From Halorussus rarus (GTDB lineage: Archaea > Halobacteriota > Halobacteria > Halobacteriales > Haladaptataceae): 64,000 bases of DNA. This document shows, in pieces, positions 8,931-18,046 of the stretch. The notes beneath the pieces were generated by a model, which did no database searches, had not been told where the DNA came from, and saw only the letters and a program-made list of their open reading frames with translations. The first letter of the stretch is position 1; each line of letters starts with the position of its first letter. The stretch covers positions 992,001 through 1,056,000 of the forward strand of contig NZ_QPMJ01000002.1 of the NCBI RefSeq assembly GCF_003369835.1. The letters run 5' to 3'. The translations under genes were made by a program, and so were the position numbers.

Positions 8931-10066
8931 TCTGCCTCACCTCGGAAGACTGCTTCGTACTGATTAGCGACCTGCTGGATGCTGTGATTCTCGACGAAGT
9001 GTTTGTAAGCATTGATTTTGAGTTGGTGGCGGTACTCTTCATCTTGAACAAGTTCTTGAAGTCGTTTTCTCATCGTCTCAGTCGAACCATCTGCGCAAAA
9101 GCCAATATCATGTGTCTGCAGGAGGTCATTCGGATTCACATTCAGGCTCACGACCGGCGTCCGATTCGCCCACGCCTGAAGGAACGTATTCGGGAACCCT
9201 TCATCAATTGATGTGTTTACAAATATATCAGAGGTTTCAAAGTATTTGCCAACATTATCGTAGGAAACAAACCCCTCAAAGCAGACGTTGTCCAATTTGC
9301 TCGCCTTCTGCTCCACCCTCTCATATATCTCCGGGGATTCGGCTGCTTGTCCACCGACAATAATGAAGTCTGCCTCTGGAATTTCTGACGCTAATCTCAA
9401 CACAAGCTCAGGTTGTTTCCACTCCCGTAACATAGCCACCCAAAGTATCTGTGGGCGAGTAGCGCTCAATTGCTTTGAGGTTGGGTTTTGATCTGGGTCT
9501 GGATAACCGTTCCAGATAAGCGTAATATCAGTCTTGGAATATTTATTGGATGCTCGAGTATACTGGAAATCGTTCTGCGCCACAAGCGCGTCCGCTGTTC
9601 CCAATGCTTTCTGCATTGCTCCCCAATAGAGAGTGTTGTTAGTGAGTGCCGTATTTAAGACGACGGGGTCGTCAGTAACTTCGCTGTCGTGGGCGAAGTT
9701 GTAGACAAAACGCGTATCCGTTATAGAACAGTATACCGAGAGTGGGAATATGTCTAAGTTTGGAACCCGAACATAGACCACATCGGGATCAAGAGCGTGC
9801 AGTGTTCTAAGTGTAGCTATGGTCCTAGCGGGAAGGCGAACGGGGAGGCTACCATTAGGATATTCATCTTTTAAGATAACATCAATCCCGTCTACAGTCG
9901 TCTCTTCTTTGTACTCCTGGTCATTTTCTATGAAGTAGACTTCGTGACCTCGGTCCGTGAGTTCTCGGCCAATAAGTACTTGCTGGAGTTGAGATCCACC
10001 GACGTTACCACCGTGACCACCGGTGAGCATGTCATACGCGTTGAGGCTTAGGAAGACAATTCTCAT
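8927..10066 (-). CDS. Glycosyltransferase family 4 with altered EX7E motif
   Basis: A 379-residue GT-B protein from the ATG at 10066 (MRIVFLSLNAYDM); an upstream in-frame ATG at 10114 would add 16 residues that look non-conserved. It has the acceptor loop GGHGGNVGGSQ and a donor domain with ILWVAMLREWKQPEL. The E-x7-E motif reads EGFPNTFLQ, so the second glutamate is replaced by glutamine. That residue normally contacts the donor nucleotide ribose, so activity or donor choice may be changed. Overlaps the downstream GT2 gene by 4 bases. Confidence 0.85.
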   Translation of the reverse strand: MRIVFLSLNAYDMLTGGHGGNVGGSQLQQVLIGRELTDRGHEVYFIENDQEYKEETTVDGIDVILKDEYPNGSLPVRLPARTIATLRTLHALDPDVVYVRVPNLDIFPLSVYCSITDTRFVYNFAHDSEVTDDPVVLNTALTNNTLYWGAMQKALGTADALVAQNDFQYTRASNKYSKTDITLIWNGYPDPDQNPTSKQLSATRPQILWVAMLREWKQPELVLRLASEIPEADFIIVGGQAAESPEIYERVEQKASKLDNVCFEGFVSYDNVGKYFETSDIFVNTSIDEGFPNTFLQAWANRTPVVSLNVNPNDLLQTHDIGFCADGSTETMRKRLQELVQDEEYRHQLKINAYKHFVENHSIQQVANQYEAVFRGEAE

Positions 10067-10205
10067 CTTCTGACGAAATACGGAATGAGAGGCACTTAGA
10101 TTTGGCGAGGTCATCCTGTCTCAGATGTATCTGATTATCCCATATCTCCGGAAGCGAAAGATTTAGACAGCGAAATTCTTGGCTCAAAAATTACCACGCA
10201 CTTTT

Positions 10206-10388
10206 CTACTCTATCTTGTAGTCGGCCCGATTTTCTACATAGTGATTTCGGACTTCTTCGGGGAAGTCATCGAATCGGAGGACAGAGTCACAGCGATTGT
10301 TAGGACATTTCATAACCCGGTTCGATTCAAGTACATTTGCCGCGACGACGATGCGACAGGTTGGACATTTGAGGGTTTCGATACGCAT
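10206..10388 (-). CDS. Small zinc-finger protein
   Basis: A 60-residue protein with two cysteine pairs, CPTC at about residues 8-11 and CPNNRC at about 28-33, spaced as in a zinc ribbon or rubredoxin-like knuckle. It starts two bases after the stop of rfbA and should be co-transcribed with it. The acidic and aromatic tail (FDDFPEEVRNHY) has no recognised motif. Small zinc-finger proteins with CPxC-type motifs are common in haloarchaea and mostly of unknown function. A link to sugar nucleotide synthesis is suggested only by position. Confidence 0.65.
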   Translation of the reverse strand: MRIETLKCPTCRIVVAANVLESNRVMKCPNNRCDSVLRFDDFPEEVRNHYVENRADYKIE

Positions 10389-10390
10389 AG

Positions 10391-11464
10391 TTAGAGTTTT
10401 AGATTGGAATTTTCGCCGACCACAAGCCGTCGACCCTTGGGTAGGAGATCCTTTGAACTCTCGACACTGGCCGCACGGCCAATGAGACTATCGACGATTC
10501 TACCATCGGCAGATAGTGTACTTTCGCCGACGACAATACTGTTCTCAAGGTGAACGCCGTCGATAATCGATTCAGCACCGATGGACGTGTAAGGGCCGAC
10601 GTAGCTTCCATTCTTGATAACAGTCTCTCTGGCGATACTTACTGGCCCACGGACGACCGCTCCTGGTTCGATAGTGGCGGTCTCATGTAGGTCGATGTGA
10701 CCCATGACGTCTGCCTCAACATTGATAGTTCCCTTCATCGTACCCGGTTTCTCCTCGAGAACTAGTCGGTTAGCTTCGAGGATGTCCGCAGGTTTCCCGG
10801 TGTCCTTCCACCAGCCGTCAACGATATGGGAGTCGATCGTTCCACCACGTTCGATGAGCGCCTGGATAGCGTCGGTGATCTCGAGTTCACCTCTCCACGA
10901 CGGTTCGAGGTCCGAAATCACATCGAATACCGCCGGAGAGAAGATATAGATTCCGATGAGAGCTAAGTCCGACGGGGGATCAGTAGGTTTCTCGATGAGC
11001 CGCACGACAGTTCCATCAGGTTCTACATCGGCAACACCGAACTGCTGGGGGTTGTCGACATGCTGAAGTGCGATACCTGCGGCACAGTCCTTCGTACGAA
11101 AACGATCGACCATCTCTCCGATGCCCTGTTTGAGGATGTTGTCTCCTAGATACACGACAAAATCATCACCGTCCACGAAGTCCTGGGCACACCCGACCGC
11201 ATGCGCGAGCCCCAGAGGTTCGCCTTGGACGATGTACGTGATGTCTACACCGAAGTCGGAGCCGTCACCGAGGAAGTTCTGAATCTCCTCTCGTCCCTTC
11301 TTTCCGAGCACTACCCCGATTTCATCGACTCCGACCGCTGCTAGGTCTTCGATGCTGTACTGGATGACCGGCTTGTTCGCTACGGGGACGAGCTGTTTCG
11401 GTCCGGTGTGAGTGATTGGACGAAGTCGGGATCCCGTCCCGCCTGCGAGTACGAGCCCTTTCAT
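10391..11464 (-). CDS. rfbA: Glucose-1-phosphate thymidylyltransferase, long archaeal form
   Basis: A 357-residue enzyme that should make dTDP-glucose (or a related NDP-sugar) from glucose 1-phosphate and dTTP. The signature GTGSRLRPIT and GPKQLVPVANKP are at the N-terminus; YLGDNIL and the Mg-binding region follow. After about residue 240 a left-handed beta-helix repeat region appears (repeats of V-x-G-P-V-S-I and I-x-x-G-S-Y-V-G-P), as in the long RmlA/RfbA-type archaeal enzymes. Together with RfbB (20259-21185), the DegT enzyme and the FdtA-type isomerase it supplies dTDP-activated deoxy-amino sugar. The downstream zinc-finger gene is 2 bases away. Confidence 0.88.
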   Translation of the reverse strand: MKGLVLAGGTGSRLRPITHTGPKQLVPVANKPVIQYSIEDLAAVGVDEIGVVLGKKGREEIQNFLGDGSDFGVDITYIVQGEPLGLAHAVGCAQDFVDGDDFVVYLGDNILKQGIGEMVDRFRTKDCAAGIALQHVDNPQQFGVADVEPDGTVVRLIEKPTDPPSDLALIGIYIFSPAVFDVISDLEPSWRGELEITDAIQALIERGGTIDSHIVDGWWKDTGKPADILEANRLVLEEKPGTMKGTINVEADVMGHIDLHETATIEPGAVVRGPVSIARETVIKNGSYVGPYTSIGAESIIDGVHLENSIVVGESTLSADGRIVDSLIGRAASVESSKDLLPKGRRLVVGENSNLKL

Positions 11465-11709
11465 TCTTCCATACCCCTCTCGGTGTTCAGTGAGATGTCG
11501 GCTGTATCGTACATTTCGCCCATCTTCTCGTGGGTTCCCCAGTTAGAGGGGTTCGCGGGGGGGTCCATAACCAACGGTTCTTGGTTATCGCCAGACCTTA
11601 AATCCACCAGTCCTCTCCCGGACGAAGTACCTGCTAATCGGATTTGATGAATACGAAGACGTTCCACTTGTAGGTCGAGATATCTCGTACTTTCTGGTTT
11701 CTCGACCAT
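11461..11709 (-). CDS. Hypothetical 82-residue protein ahead of rfbA
   Basis: A short frame whose stop overlaps the rfbA start by 4 bases. It reads as a hydrophilic protein without transmembrane or cofactor motifs. I do not recognise it; it could be the C-terminal remnant of a lost sugar-nucleotide gene or a real small protein. The coupled overlap and an AT-rich box about 25 bases upstream (CTAAAG, minus strand near 11725) are the only support. Confidence 0.35.
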   Translation of the reverse strand: MVEKPESTRYLDLQVERLRIHQIRLAGTSSGRGLVDLRSGDNQEPLVMDPPANPSNWGTHEKMGEMYDTADISLNTERGMEE

Positions 11710-11811
11710 GATTTGACTACTTTAGTAGACAGATTGGCAATCGGACCCGGACACGGTTTCTGTACGACGGTCTTGCAGAAGACTGATTAACGGTGCTGAG
11801 TGTCTTCACCT

Positions 11812-12807
11812 ATGGACAGATCTCTGACCGTAGTCGTCACCGGAGTTGGTAGTACGACTGCTCAATCCGTTCTCAAAGGCCTCCGGAAACAGCAGACGTA
11901 CGATGTCGAGATCATCGGCGTCGACATCAATCCGTCCACCAACATCGCCGGAGCTTACTTCTGTGATCACTTCGAACGTGTAGCCCCGGCTACCCACACC
12001 AAACAGTATCTTTCGGACCTACGGACCATCGTTGATAGATACGGCGTCGACTTAGTGATTCCAATTGTCGACATCGAATTGGGAGTAATTGCTGAACATC
12101 GGAACGTGTTCGATGAAGAGGTGAAGATACTCCTCCCGTCCGAGGAAACAATCCGAATCTGTAACGACAAGTACGACACGTACGAATGGTTCTCCGCTAC
12201 TGGTATACCGACTCCGACGACACTCTCGAATCCTACTCTGGCAGAAGTTCTCGATCACTTCAACTCGTTTCCCCTCGTCGCAAAGCCCACTAAAGGCGTC
12301 AGTAGTCGAGACGTATACGAGATTCGTAACGAAGATGAGCTCTGTCTGCTGGAAAGAATCGACACGCCAGTCGTCCAGCCAAAGTTGGCCGGGGATGAGT
12401 ACACTCTCGATGCGTTTCGACGAGACGGGCAGACGGTGGTCGTCCCGCGCCAGCGTGTGGACACGCGGTCGGGAATCAGTTATAAGGGACGGACGGTCGA
12501 CGAGCCGAGATTGATAGAGTACGGAAAGAGAATCATGGACGAACTTAACCTATTCGGACCGGCGAACATACAGTGCTTCGTGGACAGCGACGGGGGAATT
12601 AATTTCTTCGAGATCAACCCTCGATTCAGCGGTTCGCTCTCGCTTACCATCGAAGCCGGTGTGAACAGTCCGCGGTTCGCTCTCGACTGGGCCGCCGACG
12701 AATCGAGTAGCATCGAGCAGGACTTCGAAGAGGTCACGATGCATCGATATTGGAACGAGGTGTTCTACGCCGACGAACGCGGGTCAGCACCGCTCCACCT
12801 CCAATGA
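11812..12807 (+). CDS. ATP-grasp domain protein (CarB-like)
   Basis: A 331-residue protein from the ATG at 11812; a GTG at 11800 is also in frame. It has an N-terminal Rossmann-like domain (VVVTGVGSTTAQSV) as in CarB-type ATP-grasp proteins, a central ATP-grasp with FPLVAKPTKGVSS, and a C-terminal Mg/ATP site FFEINPRFSGS. The family ligates a carboxylate to an amine through an acyl-phosphate. Its stop overlaps the start of a HAD phosphatase gene in ATGA form, and this ATP-grasp/HAD pair is recurrent in exopolysaccharide clusters. Possible role: adding an amino acid or similar group to a sugar; the substrate is unknown. Confidence 0.8.
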   Translation: MDRSLTVVVTGVGSTTAQSVLKGLRKQQTYDVEIIGVDINPSTNIAGAYFCDHFERVAPATHTKQYLSDLRTIVDRYGVDLVIPIVDIELGVIAEHRNVFDEEVKILLPSEETIRICNDKYDTYEWFSATGIPTPTTLSNPTLAEVLDHFNSFPLVAKPTKGVSSRDVYEIRNEDELCLLERIDTPVVQPKLAGDEYTLDAFRRDGQTVVVPRQRVDTRSGISYKGRTVDEPRLIEYGKRIMDELNLFGPANIQCFVDSDGGINFFEINPRFSGSLSLTIEAGVNSPRFALDWAADESSSIEQDFEEVTMHRYWNEVFYADERGSAPLHLQ

Positions 12808-13463
12808 CGTCGCAAACCGACCGGCGGATAGTCTTCGACCTCGACGGAACGTTGTTGGACACCTCTCACCGGCACCATTACCTGTACTGCACCCTCCTCG
12901 ATTCGCTCGGTAGCGGCATCGAACCGCTCCCCAAATCGAGGTTCTGGTGTCGGAAGCGGTCCGGAAAGTCCACGATGGACCTGATCCGAGACGACCTTTC
13001 GGAATCGGAGAGAGAGAAGTTCTCCAACAACTGGATAGACAAGATCGAATCACAGGAATACCTCTCGTACGATTCTCTCATTCCGGGAACTCGTCCTGCA
13101 CTTGAGCACCTCGAAGACGAGTTCGACCTTTACCTACTCACGAGACGGACGAACTCCGCCAACGCACGGAGACAAGTCGCCGACTTCGACCTCAAGCAGT
13201 ACTTTCGTCGAATCCTTGTCGTGTCGCACGACGGACCGGAAAAGAGTCAGGTGCTGACCGAGGAATTCTCCCATTTCACGACGGCAGATATCGTAATAGG
13301 GGACACGGGCGAAGACATCCGGTCCGGCAACGCCGTCGGTGCGACGACGGTCGGGGTGCTGTCCGGGATTCGAAACAGGTCCCGTCTCGAACAGGCGGAG
13401 CCGAACCAACTAATCGCCGCCGTACACCAGTTCCCCTATCACTTATCGGAGGTCACACACTAA
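12804..13463 (+). CDS. HAD-superfamily hydrolase
   Basis: A 219-residue phosphatase-like protein. Motif I is FDLDGTLLDT (both catalytic aspartates present), motif II lies in the LLTRRT segment, and motif IV is GDTGEDI. A helical cap domain lies between motifs I and II, as in subfamily IA. The ATG at 12804 overlaps the stop of the ATP-grasp gene by 4 bases, so their products probably act on the same substrate. Likely dephosphorylates a sugar phosphate or other small phospho-intermediate of glycan synthesis; specificity unknown. Confidence 0.8.
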   Translation: MTSQTDRRIVFDLDGTLLDTSHRHHYLYCTLLDSLGSGIEPLPKSRFWCRKRSGKSTMDLIRDDLSESEREKFSNNWIDKIESQEYLSYDSLIPGTRPALEHLEDEFDLYLLTRRTNSANARRQVADFDLKQYFRRILVVSHDGPEKSQVLTEEFSHFTTADIVIGDTGEDIRSGNAVGATTVGVLSGIRNRSRLEQAEPNQLIAAVHQFPYHLSEVTH

Positions 13464-13546
13464 ATGTCCTCCCTACGACTTTCACGAAGTTCGAGACCTT
13501 AGAGGAAAGAGGCAGATTGACGTAAGGGGATTCATAACGCCTCCTT

Positions 13547-14551
13547 ATGGCATCAAATCTTGAGTGTACCGGTGATGTTTTTGTTACAGGCGGTGCCGGA
13601 TTCATAGGAAGCCATATCGTTGAGCTATTAGTTGAAAACGGATACGACATTACTATCTATGACAATCTGAGCACGGGGAATTTAAGTAACATAGAACACA
13701 TTCACAATTCAATTAACTTCATCGAAGGTGACTTGCTAGATGCTGACCGGCTAACTACCGCAATGGACGGCCACGAGATCGTATCCCATCAAGCTGCACA
13801 GCTTGAAATTACTACGGCCATGGAGGAACCACAGACGGACTTAGAGGTAAATACGAGCGGGAGTTTAAATGTTTTTGACGCAGTAGTAGAAAATGACATC
13901 TCGAAGGTTCTATATGCCTCTTCTGCCTGTGTGTACGGCCAAGCTAAAACTACACCACAATCCGAGGAACACCCGACCGACCCAAACTGGCCATACGGAG
14001 TGAGCAAACTTGCGGTTGACAAGTATGCAAATATATATTCAAAAACGTACGATATTCCATTCGTCGGTCTTCGATACGGCATCACGTACGGCCAACGGGA
14101 GTGGTATGGTCGTGTGATGACTGTCTTCCTAAAGCGGGCCCTGAACGGGAAGCCACCCGTCGTTTGGGGAGGTGAACAGGTACGAGACTTCGTTCACGTC
14201 CGGGATGCATCCCGACTGCACAATCTTGCGGTAGAAAGCGACACTACAGGCCACGAAATATACAACGTAGGTACCGGTGTGGCGACTTCAATCAAAGAAT
14301 TAGCAAAGTTGGTAGTCGAGTCTACTAATCTCGATAGGGATATTGTCTTTGAGGATATCGAACCTGGTGAAGAATCGAAACAGGTCGAGCGAGATCGTCT
14401 TCCTCAAGAACTAGAGAAGATGGTACTTGACCCCTCGAAAGCGAAGCAGAAGCTAGATTGGGAACCCCAAGTCAATTTACGAGAGGGTTTGTCGTTACAG
14501 TACGAGTGGCTAAAGGAAAACCGTGAACGCTGGCAAAACCCAAGTTACTAA
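13547..14551 (+). CDS. NAD-dependent NDP-sugar epimerase/dehydratase
   Basis: A 334-residue extended short-chain dehydrogenase/reductase. The NAD-binding glycine motif is GGAGFIGSHIVELL, the catalytic pair is YGVSKLAVDKY (Tyr-x3-Lys), and SSACVYG carries the active-site serine region. This profile fits UDP-glucose or UDP-GlcNAc 4-epimerases. It sits 2 bases upstream of a methyltransferase gene on the same strand. The codon use is AT-richer than the neighbouring ATP-grasp/HAD genes, hinting at separate acquisition. Substrate cannot be fixed from sequence alone. Confidence 0.85.
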   Translation: MASNLECTGDVFVTGGAGFIGSHIVELLVENGYDITIYDNLSTGNLSNIEHIHNSINFIEGDLLDADRLTTAMDGHEIVSHQAAQLEITTAMEEPQTDLEVNTSGSLNVFDAVVENDISKVLYASSACVYGQAKTTPQSEEHPTDPNWPYGVSKLAVDKYANIYSKTYDIPFVGLRYGITYGQREWYGRVMTVFLKRALNGKPPVVWGGEQVRDFVHVRDASRLHNLAVESDTTGHEIYNVGTGVATSIKELAKLVVESTNLDRDIVFEDIEPGEESKQVERDRLPQELEKMVLDPSKAKQKLDWEPQVNLREGLSLQYEWLKENRERWQNPSY

Positions 14552-14553
14552 TT

Positions 14554-15291
14554 ATGTCTGACAACGAGACTGAACGACTCGATACAGTAGCAGATTGGTA
14601 TGAGACCAAAGGGTTTTATCAAAAAATCCTCAAACAGGGTTATAAAAGTATTCGTCCGTACTTCACGGGTAAGCGGTGTCTGGAATTAGGGTGTGCTGAT
14701 GGTGCGATGACTGAACACCTTTTAGATGATTTCGAAACAGTCGTCGCTGTAGACGGTGCTAGTGAATACTGCGAACTTGTTCGGAATCGCCTATCCTTTG
14801 ACCGACTTGACGTAATCTGCTCACTGTTTGAGGACTTTCGCCCTGAGCAACAGGCAGACACAATAATAATGGCTCATGTCCTTGAACACGTGAAGAACCC
14901 TGTGAATATTCTTCAACGAGCGAGATCTTGGCTGCGAGACGATGGAAGAATCATCATAATCGTTCCTAATGGAAACTCACTTCACCGCCAGGTAGCCGTC
15001 GAAATGGGTTTACTACAACGACCCGATGAAATTGACGACCACGATAAGGAACTCGGGCATCGTCGTGTGTATCTGCCGGATGAGTTAAGAGACCATATAA
15101 CGCAAAGTGGACTCAAACTCCGGGATATGGGCGGTGTGGGACTAAAACCATTGACCAACTCACAGATGGATGAATTGTTAGACGAGGAAATTCAAGACGC
15201 ATATCTTCAAATGGGGGATCGTCATCCAAAGATAGCTGCTGAATGTTATGCAATCTGCGCTCACCGCGATAAAACTGACTCCCACTACTGA
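14554..15291 (+). CDS. Class I SAM-dependent methyltransferase
   Basis: A 245-residue protein. Motif I is CLELGCADGAMTE, motif II shows VVAVDGASEY, and MAHVLEHVKNP is the post-motif typical of Methyltransf_11/23-type enzymes. It follows the epimerase gene by 2 bases. In glycan clusters such enzymes O- or N-methylate sugars; with a dTDP-3-amino sugar pathway encoded nearby, N-methylation of that amino group is one possibility, but nothing in the sequence shows it. The C-terminus has a CYAICAHR strand close to the end. Confidence 0.82.
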   Translation: MSDNETERLDTVADWYETKGFYQKILKQGYKSIRPYFTGKRCLELGCADGAMTEHLLDDFETVVAVDGASEYCELVRNRLSFDRLDVICSLFEDFRPEQQADTIIMAHVLEHVKNPVNILQRARSWLRDDGRIIIIVPNGNSLHRQVAVEMGLLQRPDEIDDHDKELGHRRVYLPDELRDHITQSGLKLRDMGGVGLKPLTNSQMDELLDEEIQDAYLQMGDRHPKIAAECYAICAHRDKTDSHY

Positions 15292-15332
15292 AATGAGTAG
15301 CTTTCTGGTGAACAGTCTCTAACTCTCCGACT

Positions 15333-15752
15333 TCAGGCTTTTCTCCACTCCACGAACGCTTCGTAGTCCCGGATGTAATCGTCTTCGTCGTAGTGTTCGG
15401 ACGCGAGGACAAGACACACCGACCCTGACGAGAAGTTCTCTAATTCACGCCAAACTCCGGCAGGCATGTAGATTCCGTAGTACGAGCGGTTGAGGTGGAT
15501 GCGCTCTCGGTCAGTTCCATCATCAAGAACGAGGTCGAAACTCCCATTGGCAGCGATAATAAACTGTTCGAGTTCACGGTGTGCGTGACCGCCACGGGAC
15601 TCACCGCCGGGGATGTCGTATAGGTAGTAAACGCGCTTGATTCCAAAGGGGATGTGATCGTTTTGCTCGATGAATGTAAGATTCCCCCGCTCGTCGGCGA
15701 CCTTTGGGAGATCGATTTGGCGGCCAATGGAGAGATCGTCACTAGTACTCAT
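15333..15752 (-). CDS. fdtA: dTDP-6-deoxy-hex-4-ulose 3,4-ketoisomerase (FdtA/QdtA-like)
   Basis: A 139-residue cupin-type protein of the WxcM-like family. The hallmark GESRGGHAHRELEQ contains the histidines of the sugar ketoisomerase active site. Family members move the keto group of dTDP-4-keto-6-deoxyglucose from C4 to C3, giving the substrate for a 3-aminotransferase. The start overlaps the stop of the DegT aminotransferase gene by 4 bases, the exact partner expected. Whether the product has gluco (QdtA) or galacto (FdtA) configuration cannot be told here. No dedicated N-acetyltransferase is visible in the window. Confidence 0.85.
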   Translation of the reverse strand: MSTSDDLSIGRQIDLPKVADERGNLTFIEQNDHIPFGIKRVYYLYDIPGGESRGGHAHRELEQFIIAANGSFDLVLDDGTDRERIHLNRSYYGIYMPAGVWRELENFSSGSVCLVLASEHYDEDDYIRDYEAFVEWRKA

Positions 15753-16843
15753 AGTTCGAACTCATCGATTTGTTCGACGACATATTCAATCTCGTCGCTC
15801 CTGCACCACGGATGTATCGGGAGTGAGAGAATTCTATCCACCGTGGCCTCGGTCACCGACAGGTCTCCTGTTCGCCCGATGTCCTCGTACGCGGGTTGCT
15901 GGTGAACTGGTGTTGGGTAGTGGATAAGGGTCTGAACACCGTTTTCAGAAAGGTGCGCTTGGAGAGCGTCTCGGTGGGGTGTCTGGACCACGTATAGATG
16001 ATAGACGTGCGACGAATCAGCTGCTACCTTCGGAGTGTCGATTCTTTCCAAGAGTGAATCGTACTGTGCTGCACAGTTGCGCCGTCGTTGATTGAACCCA
16101 TCTAAGTACTCAAGTTTCTTATTGAGGAACGCCGCCTGTAACTCGTCAAGTCGACTGTTCGCGCCGACGAACTCGTAGCGGTACTTCCGCGGCGACCCAT
16201 ACTCGCGTGCCAACCGGAGGTGTTCAGCCAGTTTGTCGTCCGAAGTCACGGCGATTCCCGCGTCACCGTACGCGCCGAGGTTCTTCGTCGGATATAGGCT
16301 GAAGCACCCTATGTCCCCGATGCCGCCAACTGGCCGGCCCTCGTACGTGGCACCGTGAGCCTGAGAGGCGTCTTCTATGAGGGCGAGGTTGTACTCGTCG
16401 GCGAGGTCAACGAGAGGGCTCATTTCCGCTGGCTGGCCGTAGAGGTGGACTGCTATGATCGCTGCAGTGTCTTCCGTGATGTTCCGTTCAACGCTACTTG
16501 GATCGATGGTGTACATCTCCGGGTCGATGTCTACGAACACGGGCACCCCACCGTTGTGGACGACTGCGTCGGCGGTAGATACGAACGTGTGTGAGGGTAG
16601 TATCACCTCGTCACCCTTGTCGATATCTACTGCGTCAAGTGCAAGGGTAAGGGCGTCGGATCCAGAGTTGACCCCAATACCGTTGGCCGCACCGACGTAC
16701 TCCGCGAAGCGACACTCAAACGCCTCCACGTGATCTCCGAGGATGTAGTCGCCAGAACGCAGGACGTTCTCTGCTGCTGCGAGTACCTCCGATCCGATTT
16801 CTTCGTACTCCCGCGAGAAATCCAAGAATGGAACTGTAGGCAT
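15749..16843 (-). CDS. DegT/DnrJ/EryC1/StrS sugar aminotransferase
   Basis: A 364-residue PLP enzyme that should transaminate dTDP-3-keto-6-deoxyhexose to the 3-amino sugar. The PLP lysine is in FSLYPTKNLGAYGDAG, and DALTLALDAV and EDASQAHGATYEG are family motifs. I prefer the ATG at 16843 (MPTVPFLDF) over an in-frame ATG at 16849, because a TATA-like box on the same strand (CTTTATAGG, 16866-16874) lies about 27 bases upstream, fitting a leaderless transcript. Translationally coupled to the ketoisomerase. Confidence 0.88.
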   Translation of the reverse strand: MPTVPFLDFSREYEEIGSEVLAAAENVLRSGDYILGDHVEAFECRFAEYVGAANGIGVNSGSDALTLALDAVDIDKGDEVILPSHTFVSTADAVVHNGGVPVFVDIDPEMYTIDPSSVERNITEDTAAIIAVHLYGQPAEMSPLVDLADEYNLALIEDASQAHGATYEGRPVGGIGDIGCFSLYPTKNLGAYGDAGIAVTSDDKLAEHLRLAREYGSPRKYRYEFVGANSRLDELQAAFLNKKLEYLDGFNQRRRNCAAQYDSLLERIDTPKVAADSSHVYHLYVVQTPHRDALQAHLSENGVQTLIHYPTPVHQQPAYEDIGRTGDLSVTEATVDRILSLPIHPWCRSDEIEYVVEQIDEFEL

Positions 16844-16865
16844 TATCAAAGCGTTACCCCACCAA

Positions 16866-16874
16866 CCTATAAAG
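16866..16874 (-). promoter_or_regulatory. TATA-like box for aminotransferase/ketoisomerase operon
   Basis: The minus strand reads CTTTATAGG centred about 27 bases upstream of the ATG at 16843, the spacing of a leaderless haloarchaeal promoter. Position-based prediction only. Confidence 0.45.
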
Positions 16875-17003
16875 TTGACTTCTGCCTGATAGCGATACCT
16901 TCCTAAGGGTCAAAACTATAATCTGTTAGCCATTTGGTCGTCCGTAGTCGTTCGACGTTTAGGAGGAAATAAATGGGAGTCTAGTCATATTTCTGTTACC
17001 ACA

Positions 17004-17972
17004 ATGTCGGACTCAGAACCTCTCGTCTCGGTTTTTGTTCCTACATACAATCACGAGGAGTACATTGAGGAGGCGATTGAGTCAGCATTACAGCAGGAGT
17101 ACGAGAACCTAGAGATCGTCATTGGGGACGACTGCTCAACGGATTCAACGTGGGACATAATTTCGCGTTACGAAGCGGAGTACCCGGAGGTAATCACGGC
17201 CTTTAGGAACAAGGAGAACCTTGGTGTTACAGGGAACTGCAACAGGGTGCTAAAGCACTGTAGTGGGAAATTTATCGCTATGCATTCTGGCGATGATGTT
17301 ATGTTACCAAACAAAATATCCAAACAAGTAGAAGTACTTGAGTCGACGCCAAATTGCGGATTTTGTTACCACAACACCGAAGATTTTGCCTCAGAAACGG
17401 GTAAGACCATTCAACGATGGAATAGCCGCAATGATCAACCGCCTCGCCGAGAGGACAGCGTTGAGGCAGCTCGGTCTATTCTAGAAAAACAGAATTCTCA
17501 TGTACCTCCTACAAGCGTCATGGTATACCGGGAAGGTATACCAGAGCCGAGGTTTGATGACCGTGTTTCCGTTGTATCAGATTGGTTGTTCTTCTTGACA
17601 TATATAATGGAGTATGGCGGAGAAGTTGCGTATATAGATGACGTGCTCTCCCGTCGCCGTATCCATGACACTAATGTCTCAAGTGACATCTCATCGTACG
17701 ATTCAGATCAATATCTGGCGCTTGCCATTGTTGAGGTAAATTATCCCGAATTACGGTCTGCAGTTCTTTCCTATCGAGGATACTTGTATTATAGGCGTGG
17801 CGTTGAGTCAATTATGGCCGGAGAGTATGAAACCGGCCGTAAAATGATGATTGAGCAGGTAAGGTACTCTGTACATTCGTGGAAATGGCTTGGATGGTGG
17901 CTGTACAGTTGGATTCTCCAGTACAGGATTCTAAAACCCGATGGCGAGAAACAAAAATCTTTACTTGGTTGA
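17004..17972 (+). CDS. Glycosyltransferase family 2
   Basis: A 322-residue GT-A protein. VSVFVPTYNHEEYIEEAIES is the classic GT2 start, IVIGDDCSTDST the nucleotide site, and HSGDDVML the DxD region. The C-terminal 60 residues have an aromatic, Trp-rich segment (WKWLGWWLYSW) that may dip into the membrane. The gene is AT-rich relative to the window core and opens an AT-rich stretch running to about 20.2 kb. Followed by two paralogous phosphatase-superfamily genes on the same strand. Confidence 0.86.
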   Translation: MSDSEPLVSVFVPTYNHEEYIEEAIESALQQEYENLEIVIGDDCSTDSTWDIISRYEAEYPEVITAFRNKENLGVTGNCNRVLKHCSGKFIAMHSGDDVMLPNKISKQVEVLESTPNCGFCYHNTEDFASETGKTIQRWNSRNDQPPRREDSVEAARSILEKQNSHVPPTSVMVYREGIPEPRFDDRVSVVSDWLFFLTYIMEYGGEVAYIDDVLSRRRIHDTNVSSDISSYDSDQYLALAIVEVNYPELRSAVLSYRGYLYYRRGVESIMAGEYETGRKMMIEQVRYSVHSWKWLGWWLYSWILQYRILKPDGEKQKSLLG

Positions 17973-18046
17973 TCAAGTAAGCGGTTTCAAAACGATCGCT
18001 GAATAACAAAGTGTTTTTGTGAGTTTGGTTATAATGCGTCCTCAAC

